DNA from: JBNJGB01 sp051747385
GTDB taxonomy: Bacteria > Myxococcota_A > UBA9042 > PHBI01 > JACKFB01
Length of the DNA stretch: 64,000 nucleotides
Assembly: GCA_051747385.1 (NCBI GenBank)
Contig: JBNJGB010000009.1
Span: forward strand, 124,001-188,000
Reading direction: 5' to 3'
The stretch's first letter is position 1; each line of letters opens with the position of its first letter. Of this stretch, positions 57,402 to 64,000 are shown in pieces. The notes under the pieces are model-generated. The model was given only the letters and a program-made list of their open reading frames with translations. It had not been told where the DNA came from and made no database searches. The translations under genes and the position numbers were made by a program.

Positions 57402-60068
57402 ATGAAGCGCGTGCTGTCGTGCTGTCTGGTCATGAGCGTGATTCTGTTCCCGGGTGCATGCGACGACGACACGGAGACCATCACCAAGGAGGTCGTGCCG
57501 CCTTGCGGCCCGACCGAGCCGCAGGGGGCCTGTGACGTCGGGGAGACCTGCTTCGAGGGCGCGTGCGTGGAGGCGGCCTCCCTGTGCAGCCCCACGAACC
57601 TCACCGGGACCTGCCCCGACGGCACGACGTGCCTGAGCGGTGGCTGCGTCCTGGACAGCGACCTCTGTAGCACGGAGACGTCGGACGGCCTGTGCGCCGT
57701 GGGCGATACCTGCTTCGAGGGCGAGTGCGTCGCCATGTCCGAGCTGTGCTCGACCAGCAACCCCGCCGGGCTGTGCCCCGGCGACCTGACGTGCATCGAC
57801 GGGATCTGCGGCACCCCGGAGGCCGACCCCTGCACCGAGCAGGTCTACACGGAGCAGCCGGCCATCGAGGCCCGCACGGTGGACAGCAAGAAGGGCGTGC
57901 TGACCGACGACGGCTACGAGTTCAAGGACCTGAGCGGCGACGGAGAGCTGCAGCCCTACGAGGACTGGCGGCTCCTCGAGATCTGTCGCGCGCGCGACCT
58001 CGTCTCCAGGATGAGCCTGGACCAGAAGGTCGGCCTCATGAGCGAGGGGAGCCGCGTCGGCGGCGGCACCGCCGACGGCACCATCCCGGACAATGTCCAG
58101 GAGCGCCTGACCGAGGGGCACGTGCGGTACTCTCTCATCCGCCTCGGCCAGCGGACGCCCCAGGAGCTGGCGGTCTACCTCAACAACGTCCAGGCGCTGG
58201 TGGAGGGCGAGCCGCTCGGCATCCCGGTGACCATCACGACGGATCCGGCCCACGGCTTCGGGATGTCCACCGACGACGAGACGGGCGAGCAGAGCATCCG
58301 TCCTCCCTCGGTCGTGTCGGCGTGGCCGTATCCCATGGGCCTGGGCGCCATCAACGACCCGGAGGTCACGCGCCTGTACGGCGACACGGTCCGCCAGGAG
58401 TTCCAGGGCATCGGCTTCCGCTGGCAGCTCGGCCCCATGGCCGACCTGGCCACCGAGCCGCGCTGGGCGCGCGTCCAGAACACGTTCGGCGACAACGCCT
58501 TCCACGTGTCCATGCACGTCCAGGCCTGCGTGTCGGGCTTCCAGGGAGTGGGTGACGGCGGCCTGCGCAACGGCATCGCCGCGACCATGAAGCACTTCCC
58601 CGGCGCCGGCCCGAACGAGGACGGCATGGACAGCCACAGCTACGTCGGCCGGTTCAACGTCTTCCCGGGGAACTTCTTCGGCTACCACGTCCTGCCCTTC
58701 CAGGCCGCCGTGGACGTCGGCGTGGCCGCGGTCATGCCCTGCTACAGCATCTTCGAGACGGACGCCCTCGAGCCGTGGGACCAGGTGGGCGCGGCCTTCA
58801 GCTACGGGATCATGACCGAGCTGCTCAAGGAGGAGGTGGGCTTCACGGGCATGGTCACCGCCGACTGGGGCGCCCTGGGCAACGGCTACAACACCGAGAA
58901 CCTCACCGATGCCCAGAACGCGGCGATGTTCCTGGACGCCGGGTCGCATCAGCTCGGGTCGGACTCCGCCGACAACTTCATGGACGCCTACGACAAGGGC
59001 TACATCGCCGAGCAGGCCATCGACGACGCGGCGACGAAGATTCTCGAGATGACCTTCAAGCTCGGGCTCTTCGAGAACCCCTACGTGGACCCCGAGGCGC
59101 CGAACGCCCGGACCGCGGAGCACCGCGACAACGGCTTCATCGCCCAGAAGAAGGCCATCGTGATGCTCGACAACGCGGCCCACGAGTTCCCGCCTCCGCC
59201 CACCGGGTGGGGCGCGCCTCCGGACACGCGGCCTCGCTACCTGCCCATCGACGGCGCCCGCTACGTCGACGACAACGACAACGAGGCGCCCGATCCCGGC
59301 GAGTACGTCTGTGACACCGACGACGACGGGACGGTGGAGGTCTACTACGACGGCGCGGTGGACGGCCTGGTGGCCGATCCCGAGCGGCCCGACGACGTCA
59401 CCGACGTCTACGGCGAGTACGACTACCGCTCGCCCGGCGACGCCACGACGCTTCCCGTCGAGCAGGCCGACAGCCTCGCCGACGCCGACATCGCGGTCCT
59501 CCGCATCACGGCCCGCAAGGGCGTGTACTTCGGCATGGACGCCGGGGTCCCCCTGTCCTTCGACGGCGAGTTCCCGGGCGAGGACAACGACCGCACCATC
59601 GGCGCGGCCATCATGGATCGCAACCGCGTGCTCGACGCGCTCCGCGCCCGTGACGGCTACACCGACGCGGACGGCGAGGTGGTCGAGGCGGTGAACCCGG
59701 ACCTGAAGATCGTCCTGGTCATGCACATGGACCGCCCGGGCATCGTCGAGCCCTTCATCCGCGGCGTGACGACCCTGGACGAGCTTCCGGGCGAGCCGAG
59801 CAGCTATCCGCTGGTCTCGGACCCGTCGAACATCGACCCCGAGGGCCTGAGCGGCGTGGACGCGTTCCTCGTCGAGTTCGGCGCCTTCGACCGGGCCGTG
59901 CTCGACTTCCTGTTCGACGTCGACGAGCCCGAGGGCTGGACGTACGGGTCGGCCACGCTGCCGATCGAGATCCCCAGCTCCGACGCGGCGGTCGAGGCGC
60001 AGTTCGAGGATCTCCCGAGCGACAGCGTCGACCCCACGTTCCGACCCGGTGAGGGGATGACCTACTAG
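57402..60068 (+). CDS. GH3 glycoside hydrolase lipoprotein with Cys-rich N-terminal modules (888 aa)
   Basis: Outer-membrane beta-glucan-active hydrolase of glycoside hydrolase family 3. Lipobox LFPGAC gives Cys near residue 20. Residues about 35-145 have four or five Cys-rich repeats (CDVGETCFEGACVEAASLC and like units), then a calcium-loop-like DLSGDGELQPYEDW, then the GH3 barrel: DQKVGLMSEG, ATMKHFPGAGPN, and the nucleophile Asp488 in GMVTADWGAL. A second alpha/beta part follows. First of three tandem GH3 genes on this strand; GAGAGGAG precedes the ATG. Confidence 0.9.
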   Translation: MKRVLSCCLVMSVILFPGACDDDTETITKEVVPPCGPTEPQGACDVGETCFEGACVEAASLCSPTNLTGTCPDGTTCLSGGCVLDSDLCSTETSDGLCAVGDTCFEGECVAMSELCSTSNPAGLCPGDLTCIDGICGTPEADPCTEQVYTEQPAIEARTVDSKKGVLTDDGYEFKDLSGDGELQPYEDWRLLEICRARDLVSRMSLDQKVGLMSEGSRVGGGTADGTIPDNVQERLTEGHVRYSLIRLGQRTPQELAVYLNNVQALVEGEPLGIPVTITTDPAHGFGMSTDDETGEQSIRPPSVVSAWPYPMGLGAINDPEVTRLYGDTVRQEFQGIGFRWQLGPMADLATEPRWARVQNTFGDNAFHVSMHVQACVSGFQGVGDGGLRNGIAATMKHFPGAGPNEDGMDSHSYVGRFNVFPGNFFGYHVLPFQAAVDVGVAAVMPCYSIFETDALEPWDQVGAAFSYGIMTELLKEEVGFTGMVTADWGALGNGYNTENLTDAQNAAMFLDAGSHQLGSDSADNFMDAYDKGYIAEQAIDDAATKILEMTFKLGLFENPYVDPEAPNARTAEHRDNGFIAQKKAIVMLDNAAHEFPPPPTGWGAPPDTRPRYLPIDGARYVDDNDNEAPDPGEYVCDTDDDGTVEVYYDGAVDGLVADPERPDDVTDVYGEYDYRSPGDATTLPVEQADSLADADIAVLRITARKGVYFGMDAGVPLSFDGEFPGEDNDRTIGAAIMDRNRVLDALRARDGYTDADGEVVEAVNPDLKIVLVMHMDRPGIVEPFIRGVTTLDELPGEPSSYPLVSDPSNIDPEGLSGVDAFLVEFGAFDRAVLDFLFDVDEPEGWTYGSATLPIEIPSSDAAVEAQFEDLPSDSVDPTFRPGEGMTY

Positions 60069-60182
60069 GTCCCACCCCCCACGACCGCGCGCCGCCGTAC
60101 GGATGCCACGGCGGCGCGCGGGTGCTCCGTCCATCGCGCCCGGCCTGGCGTCGCCCCGCGTCCAGGAAGGAGAGGACCTCCC

Positions 60183-62498
60183 ATGAACACTCGGTACCGA
60201 CTCCCCATCGCCCTGATCTTCCTCGCGAGCCTGGTCGCCTGCGGCGGCGACGGAGACGGCGCCTCGGAGGACGTCGTGCCCGACGTGGCTCCCGACGCCG
60301 ACGTGCCGGCGGACGCGGTCCCGGACGCCGAGGAGGACGTGGACGTCGGACCGCTCGCCGAGTGTGATAAGCCGGCGAACGCCGACCGGCGCCAGTCGCT
60401 CCTGGACGCCCAGCCCGAGGTCGAGGGCCGCGCGAAGGGCGCGATCACGGCCACCATCACCTGGGCGAGCCTGGCCGACGACCCGGAGGTCACCTGCTCG
60501 GTGGACCTGGAGTTCAAGGACTCCAACGACAACGGGACCCTGGACCCGTATGAGGACTGGACGCGGACCCCGGAGGAGCGGGCTGGGGATCTCCTGGGTC
60601 GGATGAGCGAGGCGGAGAAGCTCGGCCTGATGGCGCACGCCACGACGACGGACGCGCCGTCGTCGAGCGACCCCGACGTGTCCGACGACCTCGAGGCGGC
60701 GATCCTCGAAGACCACGTCCGTTTCGGGCTCGTGACGTCCATCGAGGGGCAGCTCGGGGCGCGGGCCACCTGGGCCAACGACGTCCAGGAGCTCTGTGAG
60801 GGCACGGACCTCGGGATCCCGTTCGTGCTCAGCATGGAGCCGGCCCACTCCGAGGATAACGGCCGCGTGAAGGCCGCCGGCTTCTCCCGCTGGCCCCACG
60901 AGCTTGGGCTGGCGTCGACTGGTGATCCGTCCGTCGCCGAGACCTTCGGACAGGTGGTCTCCCAGGAGTACCGGGCCCTCGGCGTGCGCATGGCGCTGTC
61001 GCCCTCGGCCGATCTGGCCACGGAGCCGCGCTGGTTCCACAGCCAGTTCACGTTCGGCGAGGACGCCGACGCGGTGGCGGACATGGTGGAGGCGTACATC
61101 GCCGGCCTGCAGGGGCCCGAGATGGGCCAGTCCAGCGTCGCCGCGGTGGTCGGGCACTTCCCCGGCGCCGGGCCGCAGAAGGACGGCTGGGACGCGCGGC
61201 TGGACAAGGGCAGGCTGCTGGCCTGGCCGGGGGACAACCTCGACTTCCACCTCGTCCCGTTCGAGCGCGCGATCGACGGCGGCGTCGCCGGCGTCATGCC
61301 CGGGTACGGCGTGCTGGAGGCCGGAGACTGGTCGGCCCTGGGCGGCCTCGTCGACGGGACGACCCTCGAGCAGGTCGGGGCCTCCTTCAACGACACGCTC
61401 CTCACGGACGTCCTGCGCGATCACTACGGCTTCGAGGGCCTCGTCCTGGCGCCGCGGGGCGTGGTCCGGGACGCGGGCCTGGATCCCCTGGGTGCCCCGT
61501 GGGGTGTGGAGGGCATGACGGCCTCCGAGCGGGCCGCCGAGGCCATTCTCGCCGGCGTGGACCAGATCGGCGGGCTGAACGATCCGGCACCCATCGCCGA
61601 CGCCCTGGGCGCGGAGCTCATCGGCGCGGATCGCGTCGACGCCGCGGCGGGGCGGGCCCTCGCGGTGATCTTCGCGCTGGGCCTGTTCGAGGATCCCTAC
61701 GTCGATCCGATGCAGGCGCCCGCGCTCGTCAACACGGACGACTCCTACCGGGTCGGCCTGGACGCCATGAACCGCTCGATGGTGCTGCTGGTCAACGACG
61801 ACAAGCCCGACGGCTGGCTGAACGGCGACGGCGACGGCACCCAGACGGGCGACAAGGGCAACGCCGGCAACGGGAGCCTGGCCGTGCTCCCCGCTCCGCC
61901 CGGCGAGCCCTACGTCTCGCCGGGCTGCTCGTACTTCATCATGGGCAACTTCGACCTGGACTACGTCCGCTCGGTGAGCGCCGGCTACGGCGAGATGACC
62001 AACGACGCCACGTCCATCGCCGGCGTCCCGGTCGACACGGCCGAGGATCGCATCCCGCGCACGAACTACGTCTTCATCCGGATGGACGCGCCGTACACGG
62101 TCGATCCGGACAGCGGGCCGCTGGAGTACAGCGAGGAGTCGCTCGAGTACGCGTCCAACGCCAACGCGGACGTGCTGGACGACCTCGCCTTCGCGCGGGA
62201 CGCCATCGACGCCGTGCCGGACTCGCAGACGCAGATCATCGTGGGCGTGGACGCCGGCCGCCCGTCGGTGGTCGAGGAGATCCTGAGCTACGGCGTGAGC
62301 GGCCTCTACGTCACGTGGAGCGTCACGGACAAGGTCTTCCTCGACGTGGCCTTCGGCATCGTCGACGGGGCCGGCGCGCTCCCCGTGGGTCTGCCGGCCT
62401 CCGACGCGGCCGCCGAGGCCCAGGCCGAGGATCTCCCGGACGACGGGCAGGATCCGACGTTCGTGGAGGGCTTCGGCATCCCCACCACCGGCTTCTGA
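60183..62498 (+). CDS. GH3-like lipoprotein lacking the catalytic nucleophile (771 aa)
   Basis: Paralogue of the upstream GH3 gene. Lipobox LVACGG near residue 20, Asp/Val/Pro-rich linker, then DSNDNGTLDPYEDW (the calcium-loop-like segment) and the barrel: AAVVGHFPGAGPQKDG, GVMPGYGVLEAGDW. Where the upstream copy has MVTADWGAL this one has LVLAPRGVV, so the nucleophile Asp is Pro424. It also lacks the Cys-rich modules. Probably a non-catalytic glycan-binding relative rather than an active hydrolase. Lies 114 bases after the first gene. Confidence 0.87.
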   Translation: MNTRYRLPIALIFLASLVACGGDGDGASEDVVPDVAPDADVPADAVPDAEEDVDVGPLAECDKPANADRRQSLLDAQPEVEGRAKGAITATITWASLADDPEVTCSVDLEFKDSNDNGTLDPYEDWTRTPEERAGDLLGRMSEAEKLGLMAHATTTDAPSSSDPDVSDDLEAAILEDHVRFGLVTSIEGQLGARATWANDVQELCEGTDLGIPFVLSMEPAHSEDNGRVKAAGFSRWPHELGLASTGDPSVAETFGQVVSQEYRALGVRMALSPSADLATEPRWFHSQFTFGEDADAVADMVEAYIAGLQGPEMGQSSVAAVVGHFPGAGPQKDGWDARLDKGRLLAWPGDNLDFHLVPFERAIDGGVAGVMPGYGVLEAGDWSALGGLVDGTTLEQVGASFNDTLLTDVLRDHYGFEGLVLAPRGVVRDAGLDPLGAPWGVEGMTASERAAEAILAGVDQIGGLNDPAPIADALGAELIGADRVDAAAGRALAVIFALGLFEDPYVDPMQAPALVNTDDSYRVGLDAMNRSMVLLVNDDKPDGWLNGDGDGTQTGDKGNAGNGSLAVLPAPPGEPYVSPGCSYFIMGNFDLDYVRSVSAGYGEMTNDATSIAGVPVDTAEDRIPRTNYVFIRMDAPYTVDPDSGPLEYSEESLEYASNANADVLDDLAFARDAIDAVPDSQTQIIVGVDAGRPSVVEEILSYGVSGLYVTWSVTDKVFLDVAFGIVDGAGALPVGLPASDAAAEAQAEDLPDDGQDPTFVEGFGIPTTGF

Positions 62499-62542
62499 GG
62501 GGCGGGGCCGCTGGCCGCACCCCACCACCAGGGAGGCGCACG

Positions 62543-64000
62543 ATGTATCGAAGAGTACGGTCCCCCATCCTCGGACTGGCCCTGGCGGCCGCGCTCCTGG
62601 TCCCGGGCTGCTCGTCGGGTGGAGGCGAGGACGGCGACGGCGACACCTGTGATTCCATCGTGAGGGCAGCCAACCTCGACTGCGAGGATCCCGAGGTCAC
62701 GGAGGCGCTCCAGCTCCTGCGGGCCATGTCCCTGGAGGAGAAGGTCCAGCAGATGAGCGGCCCGCCCTACAACCCCAACAACTTCTTCGACCAGGAGGAC
62801 AACGAGCGCCTCGGCATCCCGGGGCACCTCTACCTGGACGGCCCGCGCGGCGTGCGCTGGTACAACACCGACTACGGCACGACCGTCTACCCGGTCGCCG
62901 CCGCTCGCGCTGCCACCTGGGACCCCGACCTGGAGCGGCGGATCGGCAAGGCCTGCGCCGACGAGATGCGCTACATGGGCCGCCACGTGCTCCTGGCGCC
63001 GACGGTCAACCAGGTGATGCACCCGCGCTGGGGGCGCGCCCAGGAGACGTACGGCGAGGACACGTTCCTCCTGGGCGAGATGGGCGCCGCCTTCGTCCGG
63101 GGCGCCCAGTACCGCCCGGACGAGGAGGACCCGGAGGGGCCGGAGATGCCCGTCGAGGAGACGTACCGCATCCAGGCCTGCGCGAAGCACTACGCCGCCA
63201 ACAACATCGAGGACACGCGCATCTACGTGAACGCCGTGCTGGATCCGCGGACCATGCGGGAGGTCTACCTGCCCCAGTTCAAGGCGACCATCGACGCGGG
63301 CGTGTCGTGCGTGATGGCCGCGTACAACCGGACCAACGGCGACTACAACTGCTACAACAAGCAGTTGCTCCGGGATATCCTCAAGGAGGAGTGGGGGTTC
63401 GCGGGTTACGTCATCTCGGACTGGTTCGCCAAGGGCAGTACGCTGCGGTCGCCGCCGGCCGGGCTCGACGTGGAGATGCCCTTCAGCTCGGGGTCGTTCC
63501 CCAGCATCTTCGACAGCGACTACTTCTACGGATCGTCGCTGCTCACCGCGGTCCACAACGGCCAGATCGACGAGGATCTCGTGGACGAGGCCGTGCTGCG
63601 GATCCTGCACAACAAGGTGGCGTTCGGCATCCTCGAGCACGACGTGGGCTGGACGCCGTGGCTGACCAAGTCCCAGGCCACCCAGGACCTCGCCCTGGAG
63701 GCGGCCCGGGAGGGCATCGTGCTCCTGAAGAACGGGCCCGACCGGGCGCTGGACGACGACGTCCTGCCCCTCGACCCCGCGGGGCTGACGAAGATCGGCG
63801 TGGTGGGCAAGTTCGCCGACAGCGAGAACATGGGCGACAAGGGCAGCAGCGACGCCAAGGTCGTCGACGGCGAGCTGGTGATCACGCCCTTCGAGGGGAT
63901 CCGGGACGCCTTCGAGGGCGACGGCCGCACCGCGCTCACCTACCAGACCGTCGCCGACCACGAGGACGACCTGCGCGACGCGGACGTGATCGTCGTGGTC
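62543..64000 (+). CDS. GH3 beta-glucosidase-type lipoprotein, 3' end outside window
   Basis: Open from ATG 62543 (GGGAGG seven bases upstream) to the end of the window, 486 codons, no stop. Lipobox LLVPGC near residue 23, then a short acidic linker. GH3 features: LYLDGPRGVRWYN, HPRWGRAQETYGEDTFLLGEMGAAFV, QACAKHYAANNIED, and the nucleophile Asp293 in YVISDWFAKG, so it should be active. It belongs to the classic beta-glucosidase branch and is more distant from the other two. The C-terminal domain continues beyond 64000. Confidence 0.9.
   Translation, partial: MYRRVRSPILGLALAAALLVPGCSSGGGEDGDGDTCDSIVRAANLDCEDPEVTEALQLLRAMSLEEKVQQMSGPPYNPNNFFDQEDNERLGIPGHLYLDGPRGVRWYNTDYGTTVYPVAAARAATWDPDLERRIGKACADEMRYMGRHVLLAPTVNQVMHPRWGRAQETYGEDTFLLGEMGAAFVRGAQYRPDEEDPEGPEMPVEETYRIQACAKHYAANNIEDTRIYVNAVLDPRTMREVYLPQFKATIDAGVSCVMAAYNRTNGDYNCYNKQLLRDILKEEWGFAGYVISDWFAKGSTLRSPPAGLDVEMPFSSGSFPSIFDSDYFYGSSLLTAVHNGQIDEDLVDEAVLRILHNKVAFGILEHDVGWTPWLTKSQATQDLALEAAREGIVLLKNGPDRALDDDVLPLDPAGLTKIGVVGKFADSENMGDKGSSDAKVVDGELVITPFEGIRDAFEGDGRTALTYQTVADHEDDLRDADVIVVV

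Overview
This window is very GC-rich chromosomal DNA from a Gram-negative bacterium, most likely a member of Myxococcota or a related deltaproteobacterial lineage. The signs are a surface protein with a MYXO-CTERM-like C-terminal sorting tail, many cysteine-rich lipoproteins with Asp-rich stretches after the lipobox, many TPR and secreted proteins, an MlaC-type lipid carrier, and the MoxR/von Willebrand and DsbD genes common in that group. No rRNA, tRNA, CRISPR array or phage module was found. Almost all the sequence codes for protein; the longer gaps are filled with dispersed repeats.

Layout. 91-3825: acyl-CoA carboxylase subunits (biotin carboxylase, biotin carrier) and the catalytic subunit of methylmalonyl-CoA mutase, an overlapping operon. 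4164-4412: small DUF4242 protein. 4574-10639: a tight cassette of fatty acyl-AMP ligase, NAD-dependent reductase, acyl carrier protein, B12-type radical SAM enzyme and acyl-CoA dehydrogenase, preceded by a perfect CRP/FNR-type palindrome; it looks like a dedicated acyl-ACP tailoring pathway. 10978-18000: large beta-helix surface protein, CstA transporter, and tatA/tatC with a TatC carrying an extra 300-residue domain. 18139-27618: envelope genes (class A PBP, epimerase, PlsB acyltransferase, MlaC, L,D-transpeptidase). 27623-34353: quinone oxidoreductase, secreted and lipoprotein genes of unknown function, DsbD. 34590-42337: VWA/MoxR pair, two divergent TPR proteins, M20 peptidase, SDR. 42405-53272: VWA lipoprotein, HxsB-like radical SAM protein, type-2-like IleRS, small lipoprotein, and an AsmA-like/GT51 fusion. 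53277-56781: HIT protein, HAD phosphatase, adrenodoxin-type ferredoxin, a structured RNA candidate, and a kinase/aldolase pair that has lost catalytic residues. 57402-64000: three tandem GH3 lipoproteins, one lacking its nucleophile; the last runs off the end.

Most striking non-coding signal: three copies of a 151-169 bp miniature transposon-like element (36758, 38459, 53699) with 19-bp terminal inverted repeats, each flanked by a perfect 10-bp target duplication. Two sit directly at start codons, so they now form the 5' leader of the gene. A second repeat class, a composite of about 250 bp with hexamer tracts, fills other gaps. A 230-bp intergenic stretch at 54894-55125 has long nested stems and a likely pseudoknot, with no associated protein gene.
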